Shown: piece by piece, positions 55,533 to 64,000 of the stretch
Layout of the letters: each line of letters starts with the position of its first letter
Numbering within the stretch: position 1 is the stretch's first letter
NCBI RefSeq assembly: GCF_014873705.1
Contig: NZ_JADBDS010000001.1
Location: forward strand, 186,001-250,000
Origin: Mycobacterium sp. OAS707
GTDB taxonomy: Bacteria > Actinomycetota > Actinomycetes > Mycobacteriales > Mycobacteriaceae
DNA: 64,000 nucleotides
Direction: 5' to 3'
The notes under the pieces: generated by a model
The model's database searches: none
What the model was told of the DNA's origin: nothing
What the model saw: the letters and a program-made list of their open reading frames with translations, nothing else
Position numbers and translations under genes: made by a program

Positions 55533-56278
55533 GTCGACGCTCCTTGCTTGCTCGTGGTTTTTCCGACGCGGGCTGTGCGCCGGATCGATTTTGGCTTCTC
55601 GGGGGTGAGCGGGACGTGGGTGGTGCATGCGCAGTCGCCGTTGACGATGGTCGCCAGCCTCTGCACGTGGGTGCCAAGGATCTCGGCGAACGCCTCCCGC
55701 TCGGTCTCGCACAACTCGGGAAACTCCTCCGCGACGTGTGAAACCGGGCAGTGGTGCTGGCAGAGCTGAATGCCGTGGATCGGCCCGGTCACCGGTGTCG
55801 TGCTGGTCGCGTAGCCGGCCTTGGTCAGCGCCATCGCCACCCTGTCTGCCCTGGCTTCAACGTCGCCTGGCCCCTCGGTTACTCCCGCGAGGATGGCATC
55901 GATGCGGCGCCTCGCGAAGGTGCGCACGGCGTCGTCGCCGCCGATCTCCCTCAGCTGTCGCATCGCGGCAACAGCCAGGTCGTCGTAGGTGTGCTGCAGC
56001 TTGGCGCGGCCCTGGGCCGTCAGCCGATACCGCTTGGCCGGCCGCCCGCGACCGTGGTGCTGCCACGCGGCAGCGGCGGCCGATTGCGCGTCGCCGGCCT
56101 CCAACAGCGCGTCGAGGTGCCTGCGCACGCCGGCGGCGGAGATGCCCAGCTGGTCGCCGATCTCACCCGCGGTGATCGGCCCGGATTCCAGCAAGAGCTG
56201 GACGATCGCGCCACGGGTGTGGCGATCGCTGGATGTCGCCACCGCGGCGGCTCCAGCGCTTTCCGGACCGAATTTCAC
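55529..56278 (-). CDS. sufR: SufR, Fe-S sensing repressor of the suf operon
   Basis: The protein of about 249 residues has a winged-helix DNA-binding domain ([46 protein letters not shown]) and a C-terminal region with clustered cysteines: [16 protein letters not shown] and GDCACTTH, proposed Fe-S ligands in SufR proteins. It corresponds to Rv1460, which represses its own operon. The GTG at 56278 is preceded by CACAAT and exactly six bases; the long upstream extension of the frame runs antisense to mptB. The stop overlaps the sufB ATG by 4 bp. Confidence 0.9.
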   Translation of the reverse strand: MKFGPESAGAAAVATSSDRHTRGAIVQLLLESGPITAGEIGDQLGISAAGVRRHLDALLEAGDAQSAAAAAWQHHGRGRPAKRYRLTAQGRAKLQHTYDDLAVAAMRQLREIGGDDAVRTFARRRIDAILAGVTEGPGDVEARADRVAMALTKAGYATSTTPVTGPIHGIQLCQHHCPVSHVAEEFPELCETEREAFAEILGTHVQRLATIVNGDCACTTHVPLTPEKPKSIRRTARVGKTTSKQGAST

Positions 56279-56291
56279 AACACTATTGTGA
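56275..56291. promoter_or_regulatory. SufR operator over the suf promoter and start codon
   Basis: TCACAA-CACTA-TTGTGA is a perfect 6-bp dyad with a 5-bp spacer. On the minus strand it covers the CACAAT -10-like hexamer and the sufR GTG, so binding would block both transcription and the leaderless start. SufR is reported to autorepress suf in mycobacteria. Confidence 0.65.
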
Positions 56292-56368
56292 CGGAATTCA
56301 GGAACGCGGTAAAGCAAGGGTCCCCTTATGGTGACGGGAACCATACGGACGGCCGTTACGCTGCTGTG

Positions 56369-58081
56369 GTGGCGCTCCGCCTGCGGACTCTCAGTACGTC
56401 GATTGCCGGATGGCACGGCGACGAACGCGCCGTCGGCTCCCCGCTCAACGACGCCGAGCTGATCGCGTTTCGCCGCACCCGCCTGTTCGGTGCCACCGGC
56501 ACGGTGTTGATGGCGATCGGCGCGTTGGGTGTCGGCGCGCGTCCCGTGGTTCAGGACCCGACTTTCGGTGTCCGCCTGTTGAATCTGCCCTCGCGCATCC
56601 AGACGGTGTCGCTGACCATGACCACCACCGGCGCGGTGATGATGGCGCTGGCCTGGCTGATGCTCGGTCGGTTCACGCTCGGCGACCGGCGCATGACACG
56701 CAGTCAGCTGGACCGGACCCTGATGCTGTGGGTGCTGCCGCTGCTCATCGCGCCGCCGATGTACAGCAGAGACGTCTACTCCTACCTGGCGCAGAGCGAG
56801 ATCTCGCTGCAGGGCCTCAACCCCTATCGCGTCGGCCCCGCCCCGGGGCTGGGCCTCGACCATGTCTTCACGTTGTCGGTGCCGAACATGTGGCGCGAGA
56901 CGCCTGCCCCGTACGGTCCGTTGTTTCTGTGGATCGGGCAGGGCATCTCGGCGCTGACGGGAGAAAACATCGTGGCGGCGGTGCTGTGCCACCGGATCGT
57001 CGTGCTGCTCGGCGTCGGCCTGATCGTGTGGGCGGTGCCGCGGCTGGCGCGCCGCTGCGGGGTCGCCGAGGTGAGCGCGCTGTGGCTGGGCGCGGCTAAT
57101 CCGCTGCTGATCATGCATTTGGTCGCAGGCATCCACAACGAGGCGTTGATGCTGGGCCTGATGTTGGCCGGCACCGAATTCGCGCTGCGTGGCGTCGATG
57201 CGGTCGGCCCGCTACTGCCGAAACCCTGGGCCTGGCCACATGGCCGCGACGAATGGGCGCGTTGGCTGCCGATGGGCAGTCTTCTGCTCGGCATCGTGCT
57301 GATCACGCTGTCGTCGCAGGTGAAGCTGCCGTCGCTGCTCGCGCTGGGCTTCGTCGCGATGGCGCTGGCCTGCCGCTGGGGCGGCACGGTCAAAGCGTTC
57401 CTGATCTCGGGCGGGTCGCTGACCCTGGTGTCGGTGGCGGTAATGGCGCTGATCGGCTGGGCCAGCAGCCTCGGCTTCGGCTGGCTGTACACACTGGGCA
57501 CCGCCAACGTCGTGCGCAGCTGGATGTCACTGCCGACGTTGTTGGCGTTGGGGACAGGACAGGTCGGCATCCTGTTGGGGCTCGGCGATCACACCACCGC
57601 GGTGCTCGGACTGACGCGTGCGATCGGTGTGTTCACCATCGCGATCATCGTGACGTTCCTGCTGCTCGCCGTGTTGCGCGGGCGACTGCATCCGGTCGGT
57701 GGGCTTGGTGTGGCGCTCGGCATGACCGTGCTGCTCTTTCCGGTGGTTCAGCCCTGGTACGTGCTGTGGGCCGTGATCCCGCTGGCCGCGTGGGCGACCA
57801 GGCCGGCGTTTCGCACCACAACGATCGTCGTCACGCTCGTCGTCGGGATATTCGGCCCGACAGCCAACGGCGACCGGTTCACGCTGTTCCAGATCCTGCT
57901 CGCGGTGGTGGCAAGCACCGTGATCGTGCTCATACTCATCAGCCTGACGTACTACCGCCTGCCGTGGCGCAAGCTGCCAGACCCCGGGCGTCCGCAGGTG
58001 GAGCCGGTGCCGGAAATCGTCGAACCGGCAATACCGGCGCCGCAGCCTGCCAAGCCCGGCGCTTACGCTGAATCCCCGTGA
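56369..58081 (+). CDS. mptB: Alpha-(1->6)-mannopyranosyltransferase MptB
   Basis: This GT-C family membrane glycosyltransferase of about 570 residues uses polyprenyl-phosphate mannose and elongates the lipomannan/lipoarabinomannan mannan core. It has about 13 membrane helices; the early loop carries the GT-C acidic motif SRDVYSYLAQSEISLQGLNPYRVGPAPGL. NPLLIMHLVAGIHNEALMLGLMLAG and VVQPWYVLWAVIPLAAWA are further family blocks. The GTG at 56369 is preceded by TACGCT and exactly six bases; a GTG one codon earlier is equivalent. It corresponds to Rv1459c, which is divergent from sufR. The 3' end overlaps the next gene by GTGA. Confidence 0.92.
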   Translation: MALRLRTLSTSIAGWHGDERAVGSPLNDAELIAFRRTRLFGATGTVLMAIGALGVGARPVVQDPTFGVRLLNLPSRIQTVSLTMTTTGAVMMALAWLMLGRFTLGDRRMTRSQLDRTLMLWVLPLLIAPPMYSRDVYSYLAQSEISLQGLNPYRVGPAPGLGLDHVFTLSVPNMWRETPAPYGPLFLWIGQGISALTGENIVAAVLCHRIVVLLGVGLIVWAVPRLARRCGVAEVSALWLGAANPLLIMHLVAGIHNEALMLGLMLAGTEFALRGVDAVGPLLPKPWAWPHGRDEWARWLPMGSLLLGIVLITLSSQVKLPSLLALGFVAMALACRWGGTVKAFLISGGSLTLVSVAVMALIGWASSLGFGWLYTLGTANVVRSWMSLPTLLALGTGQVGILLGLGDHTTAVLGLTRAIGVFTIAIIVTFLLLAVLRGRLHPVGGLGVALGMTVLLFPVVQPWYVLWAVIPLAAWATRPAFRTTTIVVTLVVGIFGPTANGDRFTLFQILLAVVASTVIVLILISLTYYRLPWRKLPDPGRPQVEPVPEIVEPAIPAPQPAKPGAYAESP

Positions 58082-59010
58082 GCCCCGACTCGACTGCCCC
58101 CGTGCGCCTGCGCGGCGTCGTCAAGCGGTATGGGTCGACGACGGCCGTCTCCGAACTCGACCTCGACGTGAACGCCGCTGAGGTGCTCGCGCTGCTCGGC
58201 CCCAACGGCGCAGGCAAGACCACGACGGTGGAAATGTGCGAGGGCTTCATCAAACCCGACGCGGGCAGCATCGAGATCCTCGGTCTGGATCCTTTCGCTG
58301 ACAACGCCCGCCTGCGCGAGCGCATCGGTGTGATGCTGCAGGGCGGCGGCGGCTACCCGGCCGCTCGAGCCGGCGAAATGCTGAATCTTGTTGCGGCGTA
58401 TGCGGCTAACCCACTCGACCCGCGATGGCTGCTGGACACTCTTGGCCTCACCGAGGCGGCGCGCACGACCTACCGCAGGCTGTCCGGCGGCCAGCAGCAG
58501 CGGTTGGCGCTGGCGTGCGCGGTGGTGGGCCGTCCGGAGCTGGTGTTCCTCGACGAGCCGACGGCGGGCATGGATGCACACGCGCGAATCGTGGTGTGGG
58601 AGTTGATCAATGGGCTCCGCCGCGACGGCGTGACCGTGGTGCTGACGACACATCAGCTGACCGAGGCCGAGGAACTGGCCGACCGAATTGTGATCATCGA
58701 CCACGGTGTGGCGGTGGCGACCGGCACACCGGCGGAGCTGATGCGCAGCGGCGCCGAGAACCAGCTGCGGTTCCGCGCGCCACGGATGCTCGATCTGTCG
58801 CTGTTGGTGTCGGCCCTGCCCGAGAGCTACCAGGCGACCGAGACAGCGCCGGGCGAGTACCTGGTCGAGGGCAACATCGACCCCCAGGTGCTGGCCACCG
58901 TCACCGCCTGGTGCGCACGGCTGGATGTGCTGGCTACCGACATGCGGGTCGAACAGCGCAGCCTCGAGGACGTGTTCCTCGATCTGACCGGCCGGGAGTT
59001 GCGATCATGA
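58078..59010 (+). CDS. ABC transporter ATP-binding protein
   Basis: This 310-residue ABC-2-type exporter ATPase has Walker A GPNGAGKTTTVEMCEGF, signature LSGGQQQRLALACAVVG, and Walker B PELVFLDEPTAGMD with the D-loop. The DrrA-type C-terminal domain (LDVLATDMRVEQRSLEDVFLDLTGREL) is present. It is coupled to mptB (GTGA overlap) and to the permease (ATGA overlap). The M. tuberculosis counterpart is Rv1458c. The substrate is unknown; context suggests an envelope lipid or glycolipid. Confidence 0.92.
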   Translation: MSPDSTAPVRLRGVVKRYGSTTAVSELDLDVNAAEVLALLGPNGAGKTTTVEMCEGFIKPDAGSIEILGLDPFADNARLRERIGVMLQGGGGYPAARAGEMLNLVAAYAANPLDPRWLLDTLGLTEAARTTYRRLSGGQQQRLALACAVVGRPELVFLDEPTAGMDAHARIVVWELINGLRRDGVTVVLTTHQLTEAEELADRIVIIDHGVAVATGTPAELMRSGAENQLRFRAPRMLDLSLLVSALPESYQATETAPGEYLVEGNIDPQVLATVTAWCARLDVLATDMRVEQRSLEDVFLDLTGRELRS

Positions 59011-59780
59011 CCAATTTGTTTGCGCCAGGGACGTTTTCGCCCGATCCGCGCCCCGCGACCGTGCAGAAGATGCTGGCCGCGCAGTTCGGCCTCGAACTCA
59101 AGCTGCTGCTGCGCAACGGCGAGCAGCTGCTGCTCACCATGTTCATCCCGATCACGCTGCTGGTCGGGCTGACGCTGCTGCCGCTGGGCTCGTTCGGCCC
59201 GAACCGGGCGGCGACGTTCGTGCCCGCGATCATGGCGCTCGCGGTGATCTCGACGGCGTTCACCGGGCAGGCCATCGCGGTGGCTTTCGACCGTCGGTAC
59301 GGCGCGCTGAAACGCCTCGGTGCGACGGCGTTGCCGGTGTGGGGCATCATCGCCGGAAAGTCGCTGGCCGTCGTCACCGTCGTGTTCTTACAGGCGATCT
59401 TGTTGGGCGCCATCGGCTTTGGTCTTGGCTGGCGACCGAACATCCTGGGCTTGTTGCTCGGCGCCGCGATAATCGCGCTCGGCACCGCGGGTTTCACGGC
59501 ACTGGGCCTGCTGCTGGGCGGCACGTTGAAGGCTGAAATCGTCTTGGCGATCGCCAACCTGCTGTGGTTCGTCTTCGCAGGCCTTGGCGCGCTCACACTC
59601 GAAGGCGGCATGGTGCCGCACAGCGTGCAGTGGGTGGCCCGGCTGACGCCGTCGGGCGCGTTGACCGAAGCGCTGACACGGGCGATGACGCTGTCGGTGG
59701 ACTGGTTCGGCATCGCGGTGCTCGCGGCATGGGGCGCAGTCGCCGGACTATGCGCGCTGCGCTGGTTCCGGTTCACCTGA
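59007..59780 (+). CDS. ABC-2-type transporter permease
   Basis: The permease of about 257 residues has six membrane segments, beginning LLTMFIPITLLVGLTLLPLG and ending GIAVLAAWGAVAGLCALRWFRF. The EAAL-like/ABC-2 conserved loop LAIANLLWFVFAGLGALTLEGGMVPHSVQWVARLTPSGALTEAL matches Rv1457c-type permeases. The ATG at 59007 overlaps the ATPase stop by 4 bp. In M. tuberculosis the haem A synthase gene ctaA (Rv1456c) follows; here a permease-oxidase operon takes its place. Confidence 0.9.
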   Translation: MTNLFAPGTFSPDPRPATVQKMLAAQFGLELKLLLRNGEQLLLTMFIPITLLVGLTLLPLGSFGPNRAATFVPAIMALAVISTAFTGQAIAVAFDRRYGALKRLGATALPVWGIIAGKSLAVVTVVFLQAILLGAIGFGLGWRPNILGLLLGAAIIALGTAGFTALGLLLGGTLKAEIVLAIANLLWFVFAGLGALTLEGGMVPHSVQWVARLTPSGALTEALTRAMTLSVDWFGIAVLAAWGAVAGLCALRWFRFT

Positions 59781-59794
59781 CCAGCCAGCGAATT

Positions 59795-59833
59795 TTTACG
59801 TAAAGGACAATTCGGCCCGGAAACGGATATCCG
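59795..59833. promoter_or_regulatory. Two palindromes upstream of the APC permease operon
   Basis: TTTACGTAAA (59795-59804) and CGGATATCCG (59824-59833) are both perfect 10-bp palindromes, 29 bp apart. They are followed by TAGTGT (59840-59845), a possible -10 element, and the ATG at 59876. Operator sites for an unlinked regulator are plausible. Confidence 0.4.
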
Positions 59834-59875
59834 GTCAGCTAGTGTCCGGGTATCACCCGCCACGAAAGGCCCAAA

Positions 59876-61357
59876 ATGACGGCTGAAAATCTGGCGGAGA
59901 CCACTTCTGCCGACGTCGATTGTCGGGACTGTGGCTACGAGCCGGAACTGAAACGAACACTCGGTGCTTTTCAGATATTCGCGATCTCGTTCGCGTTCAT
60001 CTCGGTGGCCGTGGGCATCTTCGCGACGTACGACGACCTGCTTATTACTGCCGGGCCCGTCGGTATCTGGCTGTGGATCCTCGCGGCAATAGGACAGGCT
60101 CTGGTGGCGCTGGTGGTAGCGCAGTTCGCCGCCCGCATCGCGCTCAGCGGCTCGTCGTATCAGTGGGCCTCACGGCTGGCCAACCCGAAGATCGGTTGGT
60201 TGTTCGGGTGGCTGACGTTCTGGTACCTGGCGATCGCGGTGGTCGCCCTCGACAATGCGCTGGCCAGTCAGGCGTTCATGCCGTTGGTGGGGATGCACCC
60301 GAGCGAAGACACCGCTCGGCTGATCACGGTCGCGATACTGATCATTCAGGCTGTGCTGGTGATCGCCTCGACGCGCCTGCTCGGCCTCATCACCTCGGGC
60401 GCGGTGGGAATCGAACTCGCCATCGTCGCGGTGTTGGTGGTCGCGCTGGCCGCGGTCATGGTGTTCACCGGCAGCGGCGACATCGCCAACCTCACCTCAC
60501 GCGGCATCACCGCAGGGGCGCCCAACTACTTCGCCATCGGCGGCGGGTTGATGGCAGGCATGATCATGGGTCTCACCACGCTCGTGGGATTCGACTCTGC
60601 GGCGAATCTCGCCGAAGAGGCCAAGGATCCCTTTCGCAGCGTCCCGCGAGCGATCGTGGCTTCGGTGGTCGCGGCCGGCGTCCTCGGGCTGGTGTTCCTG
60701 ATCGCACTGACCGTCGCAATCAAGGACATTCCGCGCGTGAGCGGCAGCGGCTCGCCGGTCGCCGCGATCATCCGCGATCAGCTCGGACCGGTCACGGAGC
60801 GAATCCTGTTGGCGGGGCTGACTTTTGCGATGTTCGGCGCCGGGATGGTGGTGATGGCGGCATGCTCGCGGCAGGTGTTCGCCATGGCGCGCGACGAACG
60901 CTTCCCCGCGCACGGATTGATGCGGCGAGTCAATCCGCGGACCCAAACTCCCGTCCCTGCGACGATCCTGATCCTGGTGGTCGGTGTCGTGTTGATGCTC
61001 GCGCTCCCGGGTGCGGCGCTGATGCAGCTGATCATCGGCTCGACGATCCTGCCTGCGCTCATCTACGGCGCGATAGTGATCCTCTACCTGGCGGTGCGGA
61101 AACGACTCGAGCACAGGGAGGGCGGCTTCAGTCTGGGGCGCTTCGAGCTGCCGGTCGCGGTCGCTGCCCTGACCTGGGAGGCGTTCGTGTTGTTCGTGCT
61201 CGTCACACCCGGCGACGCCACGGTGCCCACCCTGATCGTCATCGGCCTGATCGCTGCCGGAGGGGTCTATTTCGGTTATCTGATGATGTTCAACCGCAAG
61301 GTGCTCGACACCGAGCCGGGCGATGACATCTTCGCCGCACCCGAAGCGGTGGTGTGA
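59876..61357 (+). CDS. APC-family amino acid/amine permease
   Basis: This 493-residue permease has twelve predicted helices. The signature region is GLTTLVGFDSAANLAEEAKDPFRSVPRAI (APC consensus GFDxxxxxxEExxxPxxxxPxAI). The N-terminal tail of about 25 residues has a Cys pair (CRDCGYEPELKRTLGAF), and the first helix FQIFAISFAFISVAVGIF is typical. It imports an amino acid, polyamine or similar amine. AAAGG precedes the ATG. The stop overlaps the oxidase start by GTGA, so uptake and oxidation are coupled. The substrate is unknown. Confidence 0.9.
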   Translation: MTAENLAETTSADVDCRDCGYEPELKRTLGAFQIFAISFAFISVAVGIFATYDDLLITAGPVGIWLWILAAIGQALVALVVAQFAARIALSGSSYQWASRLANPKIGWLFGWLTFWYLAIAVVALDNALASQAFMPLVGMHPSEDTARLITVAILIIQAVLVIASTRLLGLITSGAVGIELAIVAVLVVALAAVMVFTGSGDIANLTSRGITAGAPNYFAIGGGLMAGMIMGLTTLVGFDSAANLAEEAKDPFRSVPRAIVASVVAAGVLGLVFLIALTVAIKDIPRVSGSGSPVAAIIRDQLGPVTERILLAGLTFAMFGAGMVVMAACSRQVFAMARDERFPAHGLMRRVNPRTQTPVPATILILVVGVVLMLALPGAALMQLIIGSTILPALIYGAIVILYLAVRKRLEHREGGFSLGRFELPVAVAALTWEAFVLFVLVTPGDATVPTLIVIGLIAAGGVYFGYLMMFNRKVLDTEPGDDIFAAPEAVV

Positions 61358-62754
61358 GGTCTACGACCGCACGGCCGGCTGAGTTGACCGGCCGCGTCGT
61401 CCGAGCGGTCGACGCCGACTACCCGATCGCCAGCGCCGGCTGGAACCTGCTCTTCACCCACAATCCCGCAGTGATCGTGTTCGCCCAAGAGACGGAGGAC
61501 GTGGTCAACGCGCTGGCGTGGGCGCGACAGAACGATGTCGCACCCCGGGTGCGCAGCGGCCGGCACTGCCTCGAGGGCTGGTCAAACGTCGACCACGGCA
61601 TTGTGATCGATGTCAGCGAATTGAAATCGGCAACGGTCGATGCCGCGTCGAACACGGCGGTCGTCGGCGCTGGATTGAACCAGCTCGAGGCCGTTACCGC
61701 GCTCGGCAACGCCGGCCTTGCGGCGCCAACGGGCACCGAAGGATCCGTCGGTCTGGTCGGCGCGACCCTTGGCGGCGGCTTCGGGCTGTTGACCCGCGCC
61801 TTCGGCATGGCGTCGGACAATCTCATGGCAGCCGAAATTGTCGTGGCGTCGGATGACGGTGGGGCCGACGCCATCATCGCCGACGAGCAGAACAACACAG
61901 ATCTGCTCTGGGCACTCCGCGGCGCCGGGAACGGCAACTTCGGAATCGTCACATCGCTGACCTACCGGGTTCGCCCACTGACGCAGGCCATCTACCTCAC
62001 CGCGACGTGGCCGCGGATGGGCGACCTACCGGGCGTTTTCGAAGCCTGGCAGCGTTGCGCCCCCTACACCGACAACCGGCTCACCAGCCAACTCGAGATC
62101 AACCGCGATGAGTTCCAGCTGGTCGGTGCGCTCGCATCCGGAACAGCGGCAGAGGCAATGCAGCTGCTGGCGCCGATCCTGTCGGTCGGCAAGCCGACCA
62201 TCTCGACGGCGGACGCGACTTGGGCCGAGATCTACGCGGGCTTCCAGATACCCACAGCCGAGGAGCCCAGGAACTGGAAGTTCAACTCGCAGTTCATCTA
62301 CGACCCATTTCCTGCAGAAGCTATCGAACTCGTCGCCTCATTCATGGCGAAGGCTCCCGCGCCGGGTTGCAACTATTTCACCAATGCCTTCGGCGGAGCC
62401 CTCACGGGCAGTGAACCGTCGGGCGGATCGGCGTTCGCTCACCGCAACGCGCTCTTCTACGCCGAGCCCGGCGCCGGCTGGGGTCCTCGTCGGGGCGACA
62501 TACCGGCTGAGACAGTCGCGGCCGACCCGCTGACACCGAAGTGTCTGGCCTGGATCGCCGAGTTCAGCGAAGCGTTGGCGCCGTACGTGAATGGTGCGTA
62601 TGTCAATGTGCCGAATGCCGGTACAGCCGACTGGGAGACCGCCTATTGGGGACCCAATGTCGACCGACTGCGCACGATCAAGGCGAAGTACGACCCCAAC
62701 AATGTCTTCAGCTTCGAGCAAAGCATTCCACCGCTGTACAACCGCCGGCGATAG
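61354..62754 (+). CDS. FAD-dependent oxidoreductase, berberine bridge enzyme-like
   Basis: This 466-residue protein has an FAD-binding PCMH domain and a C-terminal BBE segment. Covalent FAD attachment through His is expected in RSGRHCLEGWSNVDHGIVIDVS. The second attachment site of bicovalent members is a Cys in the following loop; here the region reads APTGTEGSVGLVGATLGGGFG without Cys, so only mono-covalent (or no) linkage is expected. The BBE end is WETAYWGPNVDRLRTIKAKYDPNNVFSFEQSI. No signal peptide is seen. It overlaps the permease stop; it probably oxidises the imported substrate. Confidence 0.88.
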   Translation: MRSTTARPAELTGRVVRAVDADYPIASAGWNLLFTHNPAVIVFAQETEDVVNALAWARQNDVAPRVRSGRHCLEGWSNVDHGIVIDVSELKSATVDAASNTAVVGAGLNQLEAVTALGNAGLAAPTGTEGSVGLVGATLGGGFGLLTRAFGMASDNLMAAEIVVASDDGGADAIIADEQNNTDLLWALRGAGNGNFGIVTSLTYRVRPLTQAIYLTATWPRMGDLPGVFEAWQRCAPYTDNRLTSQLEINRDEFQLVGALASGTAAEAMQLLAPILSVGKPTISTADATWAEIYAGFQIPTAEEPRNWKFNSQFIYDPFPAEAIELVASFMAKAPAPGCNYFTNAFGGALTGSEPSGGSAFAHRNALFYAEPGAGWGPRRGDIPAETVAADPLTPKCLAWIAEFSEALAPYVNGAYVNVPNAGTADWETAYWGPNVDRLRTIKAKYDPNNVFSFEQSIPPLYNRRR

Positions 62755-62817
62755 CCGCCGCGCCTGCAAGGGCTATTTGAGAGTTATTGTAAGACAACGA
62801 AATCCGATACTACGGCT

Positions 62818-64000
62818 TCAGCCGGCTGCGGCTGCGCCGCGAGCAGGGCATCCCGTCGGATGATCCGGTGGTGGTGCTGGTCGCGGCCTGAGCAACAACC
62901 ACACCGCCACTGCCGAAACCAGTAGCAGCGCCGAGCCGACACCGGCCGCGATCGCCAGTCCGCCGGTGAAGGCATCCCTCGCCGCGGCCAACAAGCCATC
63001 TGCGTTGTCGGCGGGCAGCCCTGCTGACGCGTCGACCGCCGCGGCGAGCGATTCCCGCGCACGCGACGCCACCGCATCGGGGGTGCCGGGCGGAATCGCC
63101 AACCCGCGGTATACGGCGGTGATGATCGAGCCAAGTGTCGCGATTCCCAGCGCCATGCCAAGTTCGTAGGCAGTCTCCGAGACCGCCGCTGCCGCACCGG
63201 CCCGCTGAGGGATGACGCTGCCGATGATGACGTCGCTGGCCGCGGTGAAGGCCAGCCCGAGGCCAACGCCGACGAAAAACAGGGCGACGCCGAGACGCAG
63301 ATAGGCGGTGGACGGGCTGATCGCGGTCAGTGACGCCATCGCGACACCGACCAGTACCAGGCCCGTCGTGAGGACGGCGCGCTGCGACCAGTGGCGCACG
63401 GCGAAACCGGCCAGCACGCCGAACACGGTCGCCGCGACCGCGGCGGGCAGTTCGGCCAGCCCGGCCTTCATCGGGCTATAGCCCTGTACCAGTTGGAAGA
63501 ATTGGGACAGAAAGAACACCAGGCCCGAAAGACCCAGCACTGAAAGCAGATTGGCCGCGACAACGCCCGAGAACGCACGGTTGCGGAACAACCGCACGTC
63601 GATTAACGGTGCGGGCAGCCTGAGCTGACGCCGGACGAACAGCGTGAAGGCCGCGACGCCGGCGACGCCGATCACCGCGATGTCGATGCGAGGGCCGTTT
63701 GCGGCAGTTTCCTTTACGGCATAGACGAGGCCGAGCACGCCGACGAGGGAAAGCCCGACACTGGGCAGGTCCCACGGCCCCGGCGTGGGGTGGCGCTGCT
63801 CCGGCAACAGGACGATGCCGCCGACGAGCAGCGCAGCCATCACCGGGACGTTGATCAGGAAGACCGACCCCCACCAGAAGTGCTCCAATAGCAGGCCGCC
63901 GACCACCGGGCCCAGTGCGGCACCGGCCGAGAACATCGAGGCCCAGACACCGACAGCGATGCTGCGATCACGCGGCTGGAGAAACAGCCCGCGGATCAAC
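62818..64000 (-). CDS. MFS drug/metabolite exporter, EmrB/QacA type, C-terminal part (5' end outside window)
   Basis: The visible 393 residues are the part of a 14-helix DHA2 transporter after the first helices. The motif GAALGPVVGGLLLEHFWWGSVFLINVPV is the family's motif C region and helix 5-6. Ten further helices follow, ending in WLLLRPRPAPPPDHP. The frame is open to the window edge with no credible start (TTG at 63999 only), so the N-terminus lies beyond position 64000. It converges with the oxidase gene, 63 bp apart. The substrate is unknown. Confidence 0.88.
   Translation of the reverse strand, partial: LIRGLFLQPRDRSIAVGVWASMFSAGAALGPVVGGLLLEHFWWGSVFLINVPVMAALLVGGIVLLPEQRHPTPGPWDLPSVGLSLVGVLGLVYAVKETAANGPRIDIAVIGVAGVAAFTLFVRRQLRLPAPLIDVRLFRNRAFSGVVAANLLSVLGLSGLVFFLSQFFQLVQGYSPMKAGLAELPAAVAATVFGVLAGFAVRHWSQRAVLTTGLVLVGVAMASLTAISPSTAYLRLGVALFFVGVGLGLAFTAASDVIIGSVIPQRAGAAAAVSETAYELGMALGIATLGSIITAVYRGLAIPPGTPDAVASRARESLAAAVDASAGLPADNADGLLAAARDAFTGGLAIAAGVGSALLLVSAVAVWLLLRPRPAPPPDHPTGCPARGAAAAG

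Noticed and set aside
56279..57136. N-terminal 286-codon extension of the sufR frame
   Set aside because: It runs antisense to mptB and has no homology; the operator and -10 element put the start at 56278.
59781..59810. Terminator after the ABC permease
   Set aside because: TTTTTACGTAAA is a palindrome without a GC-rich stem or a following T tract.

Overview
This is a high-GC chromosomal segment from a mycobacterium, most likely a fast-growing Mycolicibacterium-type species. The evidence is the fabG1-inhA-hemH operon, ripA-ripB-moxR1, mptB, acn-acnR, the complete sufR-BDCSUT locus, dnaE1, dinX, lipL and mutA-mutB-meaB. Gene order follows the M. tuberculosis Rv1457c-to-Rv1547 interval, recalled from memory, in inverted orientation. 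The pathogen-associated inserts I remember from that interval are missing here: Rv1499-Rv1535, mazEF4, PE_PGRS29/fadE15/ctpD and the SufB intein. Other genes occupy some of those places. I saw no tRNA, rRNA, CRISPR array, insertion sequence or prophage.

Layout, left to right. 1-6430: a membrane protein, a SAM methyltransferase, dnaE1, an AhpD-like protein divergent from an HxlR regulator, and a 47-residue membrane peptide gene. 6430-8860: a TetR regulator and an ECF42-type sigma factor with its DGPF/YCII partner. 8812-14365: rarD, a pseudouridine synthase and lspA (one overlapping operon), then ansA, dinX, a cupin and an S4 protein. 14375-17700: ileS behind a T-box leader. 17826-21254: dodecin, a three-gene cluster (half condensation domain, HTH regulator, multi-pass membrane protein) and lipL. 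21305-26312: meaB, mutB and mutA. 26413-29760: a TVP38 protein, a stomatin/NfeD pair and a conserved hypothetical. 29726-32294: hemH, inhA and fabG1. 32375-38785: two tandem VWA proteins, DUF58, moxR1, ripB and ripA. 39000-43285: a Rv1476-type membrane protein, acn, acnR and a small HTH protein. 43391-46233: an ABC-F ATPase, echA12 and thioredoxin. 46303-50032: anti-sigma, ECF sigma, flavodoxin, a hypothetical, a MarR-GNAT fusion and a membrane protein. 50101-56278: the suf operon with sufR. 56369-59780: mptB and a two-component ABC exporter. 59876-62754: an APC permease with a berberine-bridge-like oxidase. 62818-64000: the C-terminal part of an MFS exporter cut by the window edge.

Most of the window is core metabolism and envelope biology: isoleucyl-tRNA charging under T-box control, mycolate synthesis (FabG1/InhA), propionate/methylmalonate handling, septal peptidoglycan hydrolysis (RipA/RipB), lipomannan elongation (MptB), Fe-S assembly and aconitase. 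The regulatory DNA is unusually readable. Candidate operators lie on the promoters of acn, sufR, the MarR-GNAT gene and the 18.7 kb divergent pair. An ECF42-type promoter lies inside the end of rarD. Many genes have a TANNNT hexamer exactly 6 nt before the start codon, the pattern expected for leaderless mRNAs, and I used it to settle several starts.

The best candidate for an undescribed system is the 18.0-20.0 kb cluster. It has an orphan C-terminal half of a condensation-type domain and a small HTH regulator, divergently transcribed across a promoter with three near-identical 13-bp sites at 20- and 60-bp spacing. A multi-pass membrane protein follows, whose upstream region repeats a 10-mer found in the regulator's promoter.
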